Source: Enterococcus florum (GTDB lineage: Bacteria; Bacillota; Bacilli; Lactobacillales; Enterococcaceae). From it: DNA of 64,000 nt. Position 1 is the stretch's first letter, and each line of letters opens with the position of its first letter. The notes below the pieces were generated by a model. The model was given only the letters and a program-made list of their open reading frames with translations. It ran no database searches and had not been told where the DNA came from. The stretch covers positions 148,402 to 212,401 of the forward strand of contig NZ_BJCC01000010.1 of NCBI RefSeq assembly GCF_004309355.1, written 5' to 3'. The translations under genes and the position numbers were made by a program. This document shows positions 53,567-63,543 of the stretch, piece by piece.

Positions 53567-54208
53567 ATGACTTATTTAATCGACGTAATGCCGCAATTGC
53601 TGACCGGAGCTACCACTACACTAAAACTATTTTTATATACGATCATTGGTTCTTTGCCTTTAGGAATCCTGCTGTCATTTGGATTATCCAGTCGATTTAG
53701 ACCCATCAAATGGATCCTGCAACTGTATGTATGGATCATGCGGGGCACTCCGCTGCTTTTGCAATTGATCTTTGTGTTCTACGGATTGCCGTTAGTAGGG
53801 ATCGTATTCGACCGTTTCGAGGCTGCTCTCTTTGCCTTCATTTTGAACTATGCTGCGTATTATGCTGAAATCTTTCGCGGCGGGATTCAGTCGATTCCCT
53901 TGGGCCAATATGAAGCCTCTCGCGTGTTGGGATTGACGCCTTTTCAAACAATCACACGGATCATCATTCCTCAAGTCGTGAAGATCGTGCTGCCTTCTGT
54001 CGGCAACGAAGTGATCAATTTAGTAAAGGACACCTCTTTGGTGTATATCCTTGGTCTATCCGATGTCATGCGTGCTGGAAAGATCGCGATGGAACGCGAC
54101 ACTACGCTGCTTCCACTATTAGGAGTAGCTATAATATACCTCGTGATGACCGGGATCGCTACAGTCATTATGAAGCAGCTGGAAAACCGGTTGAATTATT
54201 ATCGCTAA
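53567..54208 (+). CDS. Polar amino acid ABC transporter permease
   Basis: 213 aa HisM/GlnP-type permease with five helices. The cytoplasmic EAA motif is visible as EASRVLGLTPFQTITRIIIPQV, and WIMRGTPLLLQLIFVFYGLP is typical. It starts at ATG 53567 with GGGGAGGA. It is the first gene after the tandem T-box leader and the only permease gene, so the channel is probably a homodimer. Confidence 0.93.
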   Translation: MTYLIDVMPQLLTGATTTLKLFLYTIIGSLPLGILLSFGLSSRFRPIKWILQLYVWIMRGTPLLLQLIFVFYGLPLVGIVFDRFEAALFAFILNYAAYYAEIFRGGIQSIPLGQYEASRVLGLTPFQTITRIIIPQVVKIVLPSVGNEVINLVKDTSLVYILGLSDVMRAGKIAMERDTTLLPLLGVAIIYLVMTGIATVIMKQLENRLNYYR

Positions 54209-54245
54209 ACAGAAACCTATTCGACAGGACTGAAGGAGAAAAATT

Positions 54246-54881
54246 ATGATTGAACTAAAGAAAATCAATAAATCGTTTGGCAATAAAAAAGTTATCAATG
54301 ATTTGGATCTGGTGATCCCAGACGGTCAGATTCTTGCGATCGTAGGGCCATCCGGCGGAGGAAAGACTACTTTGCTGCGAACACTCGCAGGTTTGGAAAC
54401 CACAGACAGCGGTACCTTTTTACTTGATGGACAGCCCTTTGACCCCGCTGCCAGTAAACAGACCGAACAAGTCGTCGGCGTGGTCTTCCAAGATTTCCAG
54501 TTGTTTCCTCATCTAAATGTTTTGGACAACATAACGATCGGACCACGGTTGGTGCTTAAGCAGGACAAAGAGACCTACACGAAAAAAGCAGAAAATCTGG
54601 CAAGTCTATTGGGGATCGACGAATTGCTGAACAGCTATCCTTTCCAATTATCGGGCGGACAAAAACAACGGTTGGCAATCGCTCGGGCTATGGCGATGAA
54701 TCCGAAGGTGTTGGCCTATGATGAGCCTACCAGCGCGCTGGACCCTGCGTTGCGGCAGCAGGTTGAAAATTTGATTTTGGAACTGAAAGCAGACGGAGTC
54801 ACCCAGATTGTGGTCACCCATGATCTCGTTTTTGCTGAGAATATTGCAGATAAATTATTAAAGGTAGAACCAATCAAATAA
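54246..54881 (+). CDS. Amino acid ABC transporter ATP-binding protein
   Basis: 211 aa, somewhat shorter than the usual ~240 for this class because the C-terminal tail is trimmed. Walker A VGPSGGGKTT, signature LSGGQKQR, Walker B VLAYDEPTSALD and the switch His in VVTHD are intact. It energises uptake with the neighbouring permease. The ribosome site is AAGGAGAAA. Confidence 0.93.
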   Translation: MIELKKINKSFGNKKVINDLDLVIPDGQILAIVGPSGGGKTTLLRTLAGLETTDSGTFLLDGQPFDPAASKQTEQVVGVVFQDFQLFPHLNVLDNITIGPRLVLKQDKETYTKKAENLASLLGIDELLNSYPFQLSGGQKQRLAIARAMAMNPKVLAYDEPTSALDPALRQQVENLILELKADGVTQIVVTHDLVFAENIADKLLKVEPIK

Positions 54882-54893
54882 GGAGGAAAACAC

Positions 54894-55727
54894 ATGAACA
54901 TGAAAAAAATTGTATTAGGGGCAGCAGCAGTGATCAGCTTAACCCTTCTTAGTGCTTGTGGAAATGAAAAGAATGCAGCCAGCGACGAAAACACGTGGAA
55001 AAAAGTAGAAGAGTCAAAAGAAATCACGATTGGATTGGATGACACCTTCGTTCCTATGGGATTCAAAGATGAGGATGGGAAGATCATAGGCTTCGACATT
55101 GACTTAGCTACTGCTGTCTTTGAAGAATACGGCGTTAAACCAACCTTCCAGCCGATTGACTGGTCGATGAAGGAAAATGAATTGGATAATGGCACGATCG
55201 ATCTGATCTGGAATGGCTACACGATGACGAAAGCGCGTGAGAAGAAGGTAGCCTTTTCAAAACCATACGCCAAAAATGAACAGGTGATCGTAGCCAAAAA
55301 AGATAGCGGCATCACAAAAGACGCAGATTTAAAAGACAAGGTGCTGGGAGCACAGGAAGGTTCTTCTGGGTATGAGGCTTTCACTCAACAAGCAGATAAA
55401 CTGAAGGATATGGTACAAGATCAAGATGCTACTTTATATGCCAGCTTTAACGAGGCATTTATTGATTTGGAAAGTGGTCGAATCGATGGACTGCTGATCG
55501 ATCGAGTATACGCAGATTACTACTTGAAGCAAGCCGGGAAAATGGATGATTTTACAGTTTTCAACGCTGGGTTCAAGAATGAAAACTTTGCTGTTGGTGC
55601 TAGAAAAGACGACACAGAGCTGGTTGGAAAAATCAATGAAGCATTTGACAGATTGCAGGAGGAAGGCAAGTACGGCGAAATTTCTGAGAAATGGTTTGGT
55701 GAGCAGTGGAGTATTCCTGAAGAATAA
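54894..55727 (+). CDS. Amino acid ABC transporter substrate-binding lipoprotein 1
   Basis: 277 aa. Signal with lipobox LLSAC, then a SBP_bac_3 (PBP-like) domain with TIGLDDTFVPMGFKDEDG and FQPIDWSMKENELDNGTID. It presents the amino acid to the permease. Start at ATG 54894 with AAGGAGG; ATG 54900 is the next option. It is a tandem paralogue of the following gene. The leader T-box suggests histidine as cargo. Confidence 0.92.
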   Translation: MNMKKIVLGAAAVISLTLLSACGNEKNAASDENTWKKVEESKEITIGLDDTFVPMGFKDEDGKIIGFDIDLATAVFEEYGVKPTFQPIDWSMKENELDNGTIDLIWNGYTMTKAREKKVAFSKPYAKNEQVIVAKKDSGITKDADLKDKVLGAQEGSSGYEAFTQQADKLKDMVQDQDATLYASFNEAFIDLESGRIDGLLIDRVYADYYLKQAGKMDDFTVFNAGFKNENFAVGARKDDTELVGKINEAFDRLQEEGKYGEISEKWFGEQWSIPEE

Positions 55728-55775
55728 ACGGTAAGAGGTTTGGTTGAATGCAACCAGAAAAAGAGGAGGAAAACA

Positions 55776-56600
55776 ATGAAAAAATGGGTAGTTGGGGTTT
55801 TGGCAGTATTGATGACGATCAATCTAGCGGCCTGTGGGAAAGAAAAGGAAGCTTCTGGCGATGAGAGCTGGACGAAGATAGAAGATGCCAAAGAGATTAC
55901 GATCGGTTTAGATGACACTTTTGTTCCGCTAGGTTTCAAAAATGACCAGGGGGAGATCGTGGGCTTCGATGTAGATATAGCCACTGCGATTTTTAAAGAT
56001 TATGGTATTACACCTAAATTTCAACCAATCGATTGGTCAATGAAGGAAAACGAGCTGGATAATGGCACGATCGATTTGATTTGGAACGGTTATTCAGTGA
56101 CAAAGGCTCGGGAGAAAAAAGTTCGCTTTACGATTCCTTATGCTGAAAACGATCATATCATCATGACCCGTAAGGACAGCGGCATCACGAAGCGTGAAGA
56201 AATGAAGGACAAGATACTAGGAACGCAGGAGAGTTCGTCCAGTTATGAATCCTTCTTGAAAAATCCCGAGAAATTAAAGGATTTAGTCAAAGACGAAGAT
56301 GCGGTCCAGTATGCCAGCTTTAATGAAGCCTTTATGGATCTGGAAAATGGACGTTTGGATGGTATTTTGGTTTCTGTGATCTATGCGGAATACTACCTGA
56401 AGCAAAATGATAAGTTGGATGATTTCAATTTGTTCAATCCAGGTTTCAAAGGCGATAGTTTAGCCGTAGGTGCACGAAAAGGGGACAAAGCACTGGTGGA
56501 TAAAATCAATCAAGGAATGAAAAAGCTGGAAGAAGATGGCCGTTATGCCGAAATCACGGAAAAATGGTTTGGCAAAGCCATGGAGTTGCCAGCAGAATAG
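55776..56600 (+). CDS. Amino acid ABC transporter substrate-binding lipoprotein 2
   Basis: 274 aa, closely similar to its upstream neighbour over the full length (shared FQPIDWSMKENELDNGTID and ASFNEAFMDLENGR-type stretches). The lipobox is NLAAC. It arose by gene duplication; differences concentrate in the ligand region (GTQESSSSYESF versus GAQEGSSGYEAF), so ligand range may have diverged. Start at ATG 55776 with GAGGAGGAAA. A terminator follows. Confidence 0.92.
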   Translation: MKKWVVGVLAVLMTINLAACGKEKEASGDESWTKIEDAKEITIGLDDTFVPLGFKNDQGEIVGFDVDIATAIFKDYGITPKFQPIDWSMKENELDNGTIDLIWNGYSVTKAREKKVRFTIPYAENDHIIMTRKDSGITKREEMKDKILGTQESSSSYESFLKNPEKLKDLVKDEDAVQYASFNEAFMDLENGRLDGILVSVIYAEYYLKQNDKLDDFNLFNPGFKGDSLAVGARKGDKALVDKINQGMKKLEEDGRYAEITEKWFGKAMELPAE

Positions 56601-56641
56601 ATCCCACTCGATTGAGACATCCTACATGAATAATGATTTTT

Positions 56642-56702
56642 GAAAGCCGCTTGGCAGATTGGAAGAAGACGACTTCTGATCAATCAGGCGGCTTTCTTTT
56701 AT
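56642..56702 (+). terminator. Terminator after the ABC operon
   Basis: GAAAGCCGC (56642-56650) pairs with GCGGCTTTC (56688-56696); a long loop holds an inner hairpin; TTTT after. Confidence 0.7.
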
Positions 56703-56923
56703 CAAAAAAATGATTTCTTAAATTTTCGCTAAGGAACATTTTTCATCTGAAGCAATTCGCCAGAAAAAGCGGTGTTTTCAGCACCTTTAACTGGTAAATA
56801 CGCGGTAAAACTACTGTCGAAAGTAAAAAGTGGAACAACGAATGCCCACGGATAAAAACTCTAGCAAAACTTTTGTTTGCCTCGTTTTTTTTGTATAATG
56901 AAACAGATGAAAAGAGGGATACA
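56703..56923 (+). promoter_or_regulatory. ftsK upstream region
   Basis: Gene-free. It contains a clear -10 TATAAT at 56894-56899 with a T-rich -35 zone around 56871-56878, and the AAGAGGGA ribosome site. I see no other structure in the rest. Confidence 0.5.
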
Positions 56924-59305
56924 ATGGCGCAAAAGAAGCGTACTAAAAAGAAAAGAAAAACCAAAAAGCAAAAACAACTGCAAGAACAGCGCCTGATCGT
57001 GATCATCGGCTTAGTTTTTATTCTATTTGCGGTGTTTTCCCTTCTTAGCTTAGGCTTTCTAGGGAATTTAATCGCCAATGTGCTGCGCATGGTCGGCGGC
57101 AATACGTATCAGTTCTTAGCGCTGCTGTTAGGGATATATGGTGTCCTACTGGTGGTTAAAAATACAAGCTTGAAAGTAACCAAGATTCGACGATGGGCGG
57201 GGATTGGTGTTGCATACCTTGGTATTCTGCTGATTCTTCATGCACGATTGTTTGCAAATGTCGAAGGCCAGAATCCAAATGTTTTGCAGACGACATGGGA
57301 TCTGCTGATGACGGATTTTCTAGGAAATCAAGTCAGCCAAAATGTCGGCGGCGGGATGTTTGGCGGGGCATTGTACAGCTTGACGCATTTTCTGGTTTCA
57401 CAGGTAGGCAGTTACATCATTGCAGTGCTGCTTTTGATTTTAGGGCTCTACTTATTCACCATGATGGAATTTTCGCAAGTGACGGATGTGTTGAATCAGG
57501 GCATCGACTTCTTGAAAGAGAAATTCTCCGAGTCGGATGAAAAAAAAGCTGTTAAATCTGAAAAGCGGGCAGCCCAAAAGGCGGAAAAAGCGAAGCTGAA
57601 AGCCGAAAAACAAGCTGAAGAGCAGGCTGCAGCAGAAGAAAAGCAACGCAACCGTGTCCGCTCGTTGACTCCTGGAGAACAATTGGCTAAAGAAAATCAA
57701 GAAACCCACCTGCAAGAACCCGAACAAATGAAGCTAGTACCGATCGAAGCTTATCAAGGAAATATTGAGGTGTCAGAACCGTTGCCGCAAGAAGAGATGG
57801 TGAATCCTGAAGAGGGAGACACAGGAGATTTGGAATTTGAGATCAATGCTGAACCGGAAGATCGCGATTATCAGCTGCCTTCTTCCAGCTTGCTGGACTC
57901 CATTCCTGCAACGGATCAAAGCGATGAATACAAAATCATTGAAAACAATATCAAGGTACTGGAGAAAACCTTCGACAGTTTTGGTGTAGATGCGACTGTT
58001 GTAAAAGCCAGTCTAGGACCATCCGTAACCAAATTTGAGATTCAGCCGGCAGTTGGTGTGAAGGTCAGCAAAATTGTCAGCTTAACAGACGATATCGCCT
58101 TGGCTTTAGCAGCAAAGGACGTACGGATGGAGGCTCCGATTCCTGGGAAATCATTGATCGGTATCGAGGTTCCCAATAATACGATCAGTACCGTATCCTT
58201 CCGGGATATCATTGAAGCACAGCCAAGCCATCCAGATAAGCTGCTGGAGGTTCCGTTAGGCCGCGATATTTCGGGGATGGTGCGAACCGCTGATCTAAGC
58301 AAAATGCCGCATTTGCTGATTGCCGGCTCCACGGGAAGCGGGAAATCGGTGGCCATCAATGGCATCATCACCAGTATATTAATGCGGGCTAAGCCCCACG
58401 AGGTCAAGATGATGATGATCGATCCAAAGATGGTGGAACTGAATGTGTACAATGGGGTGCCGCATTTGCTGACACCTGTTGTCACGAATCCCCGCAAGGC
58501 TGCTCAGGCGCTGCAAAAGGTCGTTCAGGAAATGGAAGAACGGTACGAGAAGTTTGCGGCGACCGGTGTACGAAATATTTCTGGCTTCAATGAACTGATC
58601 ATCCAAAAAAATCTAGAGGATGGTCAAAATCGTCCGATCCTGCCGTTTATCGTCGTGATCGTGGATGAATTGGCGGACCTGATGATGGTGGCCAGCAATG
58701 AGGTGGAAGATGCCATCACACGTTTGGCGCAGATGGCACGTGCCGCTGGTATTCACATGATCTTGGCTACGCAACGTCCGAGTGTGGATGTCATTACTGG
58801 GATCATCAAAGCCAACGTTCCTTCACGTATCGCCTTCGCTGTTTCAAGCGGAACAGACTCTCGAACAATCATTGACAGCAATGGTGCAGAAAAGCTGTTA
58901 GGAAGAGGCGATATGCTGTTTTTACCAATGGGTGAAAACAAACCGATTCGGGTGCAGGGCGCCTTTATTTCCGATCACGAGGTGGAACGGATCGTGACTT
59001 TTGTCTCCGATCAGCAGGAAGCCCATTACGAGGAAAAAATGATGCCGACTGAAGAGACGACCACGTCACCATCAGACGTTCCTCAGGATGATCTGTATGA
59101 AGAAGCTAAAGCATTGGTTATCGAGATGCAGACAGCCAGCATTTCTTTGCTGCAGCGTCGTTTCCGCATTGGCTACAATCGAGCAGCACGGATCGTGGAT
59201 GAATTAGAAGAAAAAGGGGTAGTTGGACCTTCTGTAGGCAGCAAGCCTCGTGAGGTCTATCTTGAAAAAGAAGAACCGATAGAACACCCACTGGAAGAAA
59301 ATTAA
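56924..59305 (+). CDS. ftsK: DNA translocase FtsK/SpoIIIE
   Basis: 793 aa. A very basic N-terminus ([15 protein letters not shown]) and four membrane helices (~25-175) precede a charged coiled-coil linker (~205-260), then the motor with Walker A GSTGSGKS and Walker [16 protein letters not shown]. The C-terminal gamma winged helix reads [20 protein letters not shown]. It pumps chromosomes through the septum. Start at ATG 56924 with AAGAGGGA. The length is normal for Firmicutes. Confidence 0.95.
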   Translation: MAQKKRTKKKRKTKKQKQLQEQRLIVIIGLVFILFAVFSLLSLGFLGNLIANVLRMVGGNTYQFLALLLGIYGVLLVVKNTSLKVTKIRRWAGIGVAYLGILLILHARLFANVEGQNPNVLQTTWDLLMTDFLGNQVSQNVGGGMFGGALYSLTHFLVSQVGSYIIAVLLLILGLYLFTMMEFSQVTDVLNQGIDFLKEKFSESDEKKAVKSEKRAAQKAEKAKLKAEKQAEEQAAAEEKQRNRVRSLTPGEQLAKENQETHLQEPEQMKLVPIEAYQGNIEVSEPLPQEEMVNPEEGDTGDLEFEINAEPEDRDYQLPSSSLLDSIPATDQSDEYKIIENNIKVLEKTFDSFGVDATVVKASLGPSVTKFEIQPAVGVKVSKIVSLTDDIALALAAKDVRMEAPIPGKSLIGIEVPNNTISTVSFRDIIEAQPSHPDKLLEVPLGRDISGMVRTADLSKMPHLLIAGSTGSGKSVAINGIITSILMRAKPHEVKMMMIDPKMVELNVYNGVPHLLTPVVTNPRKAAQALQKVVQEMEERYEKFAATGVRNISGFNELIIQKNLEDGQNRPILPFIVVIVDELADLMMVASNEVEDAITRLAQMARAAGIHMILATQRPSVDVITGIIKANVPSRIAFAVSSGTDSRTIIDSNGAEKLLGRGDMLFLPMGENKPIRVQGAFISDHEVERIVTFVSDQQEAHYEEKMMPTEETTTSPSDVPQDDLYEEAKALVIEMQTASISLLQRRFRIGYNRAARIVDELEEKGVVGPSVGSKPREVYLEKEEPIEHPLEEN

Positions 59306-59312
59306 TAATCAG

Positions 59313-59359
59313 GACTGCAGATATCTTCAGTAATTAGGCTGGATCTGCAGTCTATTTTT
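59313..59359 (+). terminator. Terminator after ftsK
   Basis: GACTGCAGAT (59313-59322) pairs with ATCTGCAGTC (59343-59352), then TATTTTTA. Confidence 0.75.
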
Positions 59360-59402
59360 ATTGAAATGAAAAATTTCAACATTAATGTGTAAACAACATG
59401 TG

Positions 59403-59432
59403 TTATACAGCACAAAATGTCTATGCTATATT
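59403..59432 (+). promoter_or_regulatory. Promoter of the fructose-type PTS operon
   Basis: -35 TTATAC at 59403-59408 and -10 TATATT at 59427-59432, spacer 18. A cre-like palindrome follows just downstream of the expected start. Confidence 0.45.
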
Positions 59433-59441
59433 TTTGTTAGA

Positions 59442-59458
59442 TTGATAAGCGCTTACAA
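59442..59458 (+). promoter_or_regulatory. Candidate cre (CcpA) operator
   Basis: TTGATAAGCGCTTACAA is nearly palindromic around AAGCGCTT and close to the catabolite-responsive-element consensus (one extra base on one side). It lies between the predicted start site and the ribosome site, where CcpA would block transcription. Confidence 0.55.
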
Positions 59459-59471
59459 TTGGAGGAAACAA

Positions 59472-61424
59472 ATGGAAGGACTGAATCAACGCCAAAAAAA
59501 ATTGATCCAGCTGCTTTTGCAAAATGAGAATTATCTACCGGTGGCTCATTATGCACAGCTAGTAGGCAAAACCAGTCGAACGATTTATTCCGATCTGGAT
59601 AAGATTCAACGTGTGTTTTCCGCAGAAAAAGTGGTGATCGAGAAAAAGCCGCGGATCGGCGTAAAACTGATCGGTGATGCGAAGGCTAAAATGGCCCTAT
59701 TGGAAGCCATCGGGGAATCCGAACAGATCATGCTTGAGACTTTCAGCCCAATGGATCGCCGGTTGTCTATTGCTAAAATGCTCTTGGTCGATGCAGCAAC
59801 GATCACCCAACAACGACTGGCTAGACAGTTTCATACCAGTCCCAGCTCGATCGCGGTAGATCTTGACAAAATCAGTGAGAGCTACGGAATCACCATCGTT
59901 CCCTCAAAAAGAGGAACGTGTATCGAAGACGGAGAAGAAGAAATCCAGCGAGCCTTATTTCGGTTCATGGAGCAATGGCTCAGTCATGTTGGCATCTCGG
60001 ATGACATGCTTTTTTCATTGAAAGGACAAGAGCAGGTCCACCAGATTTTCGAACCAAAGCTGGTCTTAGTGGTATTTGAACAGATTCAACTGCTAAAACA
60101 CAATCAGGAACTCTTTTTTCCAGCGCAATATCAGAAGTCGTTGTTTTTACGGATGCTGGTTTTCTTTCATCGTCTAAGTAAGAACAGGCATATTGAAGAA
60201 AGTGAATTCCTGTTCGATCAGATTCAAATGATCGATACCTACTATTTAGCCAGTGGATTAGTAAAAGCTGTTTGCGAAGAGCTAGCGATCACCTATCGAG
60301 AGGATGATGTTTCTTACGTGAATCGCCAGCTTTTGGGCTATGGAATCAAAGTTCATTCAAGCTCGGAAGCAGTCTTCGAACAATATGCCCCGATCATTCA
60401 AAGGGTCTTAAAGACCATGAGCGAGATTATGCAAGTCGATTTTACAGAGGATGACGTATTAAGAGAACGTTTTTCCAATCATTTTATTCCGATGGTCTAT
60501 CGATTGAAATTAGGCATCGAGATCACGAATCCATTGGTGGAAGAGATCAAAAATCAATACTCGATTATTTTCAGCTCGACGTGGTATGCTCTGGCGAATG
60601 TAGAGCAGGAGCTGCATATTCAGTTCAATGATGAAGAGGTAGCTTTTTTAGCGATGTATTTTCAAGTATCTCTGGAAAAAAGTCAAAATGGGAAAAAGAT
60701 TTTGATCGTTTGTCCGACAGGTGTGGGTACTTCAGAATTGATCTATAACAAAATCAAACGTATTTTACCAGCACAAGATATCGCCGAGGTGACCACTGTC
60801 GATAAGCTGTATAAGAAAAATCTGGAGAACGTGGATCTGATCATTTCATCGATCCATTTGACTGATATCGACAAACCGATCATCAAGGTATCCACGCTGG
60901 TGACACAGGAAGACATTAAAAACATCACTTCTTTGTATTCTGATTTCTTTTATCAGGAGGAAGAAAACAGCCAGCAAAATGTTCAATTCGATGCGTTAAA
61001 GCAGGTGATCGATCCGGGTTTTATAGAGACCCATCAGCAGTTCGAAAACAAGACCGAGTGCCTGAACCATATGATCGATCGGTTGGAAAAAGAAAGGATC
61101 GTCACTCAAGCATTTCGACAAGAAGTCTTTGAGCGGGAGCAATTGGGTGAGACCGCACTGGAGACGGGGGTAGCCATCCCGCATGCGGCTCCACAAAATG
61201 TATTAAAAACGAAAGTATCGATTCTCACGTTAAAAAAACCAATTTTATGGGATCAGCGAAAAGTTTCGTACGTTTTGTTAATGTGTGTAGCCCAAAGTGA
61301 GCGAAAACTGGTTCGTGGAATTATTGCGGATATTCATAAAATCGTTCGCTCAGAGGTGAACATAAAGCACTTTTTCGATCAACAGAGTGCAGAAGAGATT
61401 TATCAAGGAATTCTCAGGAGGTAG
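59472..61424 (+). CDS. PRD-containing PTS regulator (BglG/MtlR/LicR type)
   Basis: 650 aa. Order: winged HTH (1-60, QLVGKTSRTIYSDLDKI), second HTH (~100-150), PRD1 (~195-290), PRD2 (~305-405), EIIB-Gat-like domain with Cys414 in ILIVCPTGVGTSE, and EIIA-Fru-like domain with His in TGVAIPHAAP (~500-650). It is a transcriptional activator whose activity depends on PTS phosphorylation. It is the first gene of its own PTS operon; the EIIA start lies 4 bases after its stop. Start at ATG 59472 with GGAGG. Confidence 0.92.
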   Translation: MEGLNQRQKKLIQLLLQNENYLPVAHYAQLVGKTSRTIYSDLDKIQRVFSAEKVVIEKKPRIGVKLIGDAKAKMALLEAIGESEQIMLETFSPMDRRLSIAKMLLVDAATITQQRLARQFHTSPSSIAVDLDKISESYGITIVPSKRGTCIEDGEEEIQRALFRFMEQWLSHVGISDDMLFSLKGQEQVHQIFEPKLVLVVFEQIQLLKHNQELFFPAQYQKSLFLRMLVFFHRLSKNRHIEESEFLFDQIQMIDTYYLASGLVKAVCEELAITYREDDVSYVNRQLLGYGIKVHSSSEAVFEQYAPIIQRVLKTMSEIMQVDFTEDDVLRERFSNHFIPMVYRLKLGIEITNPLVEEIKNQYSIIFSSTWYALANVEQELHIQFNDEEVAFLAMYFQVSLEKSQNGKKILIVCPTGVGTSELIYNKIKRILPAQDIAEVTTVDKLYKKNLENVDLIISSIHLTDIDKPIIKVSTLVTQEDIKNITSLYSDFFYQEEENSQQNVQFDALKQVIDPGFIETHQQFENKTECLNHMIDRLEKERIVTQAFRQEVFEREQLGETALETGVAIPHAAPQNVLKTKVSILTLKKPILWDQRKVSYVLLMCVAQSERKLVRGIIADIHKIVRSEVNIKHFFDQQSAEEIYQGILRR

Positions 61425-61428
61425 GAGT

Positions 61429-61893
61429 ATGACAGAGGTCATTACAGAGGAGTTAGTGGATTTAGCAGTAGAAGGAATAAAGAGTCGAGCAGTTATCGAG
61501 GCATTAGCCAAACGAATCGAATCAACTGATCGTTTAACGGATTATGCCGGCTACTTTCAAAGTGTGATCGATCGTGAGGAACTGACCTCGACAGCAATCG
61601 GGTTTGGTATTGCTATCCCTCATGGCAAAAGCAAGCATGTAAAAGAGTGTACGGTTGCCTTTGGAAGGCTTCAGCAGCCAGTAGAATGGAATAGTTTGGA
61701 CGGAGAACCTGTAGAGATGGCTTTCTTACTAGCTGTCCCAGAAGATTGTGCAGGAGACGAACACTTAAAAATCATCGCAGGACTGTCTCGTAAGCTGGTC
61801 CATGAAGAATTTCGTGAGTTGTTGAAAACCTCGACCAGTGAAAAAGAGATCGTTAAAGTGATCAATGATAGTTTAGCAATGGTATTGAACTAA
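61429..61893 (+). CDS. PTS fructose-type EIIA
   Basis: 154 aa. The phosphorylation site is His65 in IAIPHGKSKH. It takes phosphate from HPr for the adjacent EIIB. Start at ATG 61429; AGGAGG lies in the end of the regulator gene. The sequence family covers fructose, mannitol and related sugars, so the sugar cannot be named. Confidence 0.92.
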   Translation: MTEVITEELVDLAVEGIKSRAVIEALAKRIESTDRLTDYAGYFQSVIDREELTSTAIGFGIAIPHGKSKHVKECTVAFGRLQQPVEWNSLDGEPVEMAFLLAVPEDCAGDEHLKIIAGLSRKLVHEEFRELLKTSTSEKEIVKVINDSLAMVLN

Positions 61894-61923
61894 AAAATAG
61901 AAGAATGAAATGAGGAAAAAGAA

Positions 61924-62232
61924 ATGAAATTAGTAGCCGTAACCGCATGTCCTTCAGGAGTTGCACATACGTATTTAGCCGCCGAAAGTTTAGAGGTCGC
62001 AGCCAAGAAAAACAATATAGCTATTCACGTGGAGACGCAAGGTTCGATTGGGATCGAAAATGCGCTGACAAGTGATCAGATTGCTGCTGCAGATGCCGTG
62101 ATTTTAACCAACAATATCGGGATCAAAAACGAGGAACGTTTTAAAGGCAAGCCGGTCGTTCGTGTGAGTGCTGGAGACTGCATCAATAAAGCAGATGCAA
62201 TCGTCAAAAAGCTTCAGTCAAAATTAGGCTAA
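61924..62232 (+). CDS. PTS fructose-type EIIB
   Basis: 102 aa. The active-site cysteine is Cys9 in VTACPSGVAHTYLAAE, the Fru-family IIB signature. The gene lies 30 bases after EIIA and 75 bases before EIIC; the ribosome site is GAGGAAAAAG. Confidence 0.94.
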   Translation: MKLVAVTACPSGVAHTYLAAESLEVAAKKNNIAIHVETQGSIGIENALTSDQIAAADAVILTNNIGIKNEERFKGKPVVRVSAGDCINKADAIVKKLQSKLG

Positions 62233-62307
62233 GAGTACAAAAAGAAATGTGCGAAATCTTGGCAGCTTGATTGCCAATGTACATCACGTGAAATAGGAGG
62301 AAAAGAA

Positions 62308-63402
62308 ATGATCAGTTTGTTGAAAGATACCAGAAAGAATTTGATGACCGGTGTGTCCTACATGATTCCTTTTGTGGTTGCTGGTGGGATTTTATTAGCC
62401 TTGAGTGTGCTTTTCTCCGGCAGTGCCGCTGTTCCGGAAGAGGGAATGCTGGCAGATATTGCAACGATCGGTATCACTGGATTAGGGATGATGGTGCCGA
62501 TTCTTTCAGGGTATATTGCCTTCTCGATGGTCGATCGTCCAGGACTGGCACCTGGAGTGATTGGCGGCTTGATCGCCAGTAATATTGGAGCAGGCTTTCT
62601 TGGTGGAATTTTGTCTGGTTTATTAGCCGGTGTGGTTGTTTATTATTTGAAACAAATCAAGCTTCCCTCCAGCTTGCGTTCATTAGGACCGATTTTTATC
62701 ATTCCATTAGTCGGTACGACGATCGTGGGGTGCTTGATGTATTGGGTGATCGGTAAGCCGATTGCCGGATTAATGACTGGACTGACTGCTTGGTTAGAGT
62801 CCATGGGGACTACCAATATGGTTGTGTTAGGTTTGGTATTAGGCGCAATGATCGCCTCAGACATGGGCGGACCAATCAATAAGGTTGCTTTTGGCTTTGG
62901 CTCCGCAATGGTAGGCACGATCGATTCAGTGACCGGGATGCCTAGTGCGACAGCTCTATCTATTATGGCAGGAATCGGTGCGGCTATTTGTATTCCTCCT
63001 TTGGCGATGGGGGTTGCGACATTGGTTGCGCCGAAAAAATTCTCGTTGGAGGAACGAAATTCAGGCAAAGCTGCGATCGTCATGGGATTAGTCGGAATCT
63101 CAGAAGGTGCAATCCCTTTTGCAGCAGCAGACCCGCTGCGCTGTATACCGGCTAATATGATCGGCAGTGCTGTCGGTGCAGCGGTAGCGATGGTATTAGG
63201 TGCGGGAAATCCAGCACCATGGGGCGGATGGATCGTTGCTCCAGTCGCACAAAATCCGTTGATGTATATTGCAGGCACTTTGGTCGGAGTAGTCATCACG
63301 GCAGGTATCGTAGTCGCCTTGAAAAAACCAATCGCTGAAGTAGGAAGCGCAGCAGATTCACTGGCAGATGAGGATATTGATTTAGATATTGAAATCATGT
63401 AA
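62308..63402 (+). CDS. PTS fructose-type EIIC
   Basis: 364 aa, nine or ten membrane segments. Fru-family IIC motifs are GVSYMIPFVVAGGILLA at the N-terminus, ASDMGGPINKVAFGFG in the middle and SEGAIPFAAADPLRCIP. Separate A, B and C polypeptides in one operon. The ribosome site is AGGAGGAAAAG. No catabolic enzyme gene lies after it in this window. Confidence 0.94.
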   Translation: MISLLKDTRKNLMTGVSYMIPFVVAGGILLALSVLFSGSAAVPEEGMLADIATIGITGLGMMVPILSGYIAFSMVDRPGLAPGVIGGLIASNIGAGFLGGILSGLLAGVVVYYLKQIKLPSSLRSLGPIFIIPLVGTTIVGCLMYWVIGKPIAGLMTGLTAWLESMGTTNMVVLGLVLGAMIASDMGGPINKVAFGFGSAMVGTIDSVTGMPSATALSIMAGIGAAICIPPLAMGVATLVAPKKFSLEERNSGKAAIVMGLVGISEGAIPFAAADPLRCIPANMIGSAVGAAVAMVLGAGNPAPWGGWIVAPVAQNPLMYIAGTLVGVVITAGIVVALKKPIAEVGSAADSLADEDIDLDIEIM

Positions 63403-63426
63403 TTTATAAAAAATCATGAGTGACCG

Positions 63427-63467
63427 ATGCACAGAATTGGAGAAATCTAGTTCTGTGCATTTTTTTC
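63427..63467 (+). terminator. Terminator after the fructose-type PTS
   Basis: ATGCACAGAAT (63427-63437) pairs with AGTTCTGTGCAT (63449-63460), then T7. Confidence 0.85.
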
Positions 63468-63543
63468 GAAACCTTCTTAAGAGGACCAAAAAAAGCAGTT
63501 CATGCTATACTTAAAGCATGAATCAAGAAAGTGAGGGATGACT

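Noticed and set aside
62643..63398. Long open frame (251 codons) antisense to the fructose-type EIIC
   Set aside because: It has no ribosome site, is Ala/Pro/Ile-rich as expected from the complement of a hydrophobic permease gene, and fully overlaps a well-supported gene.
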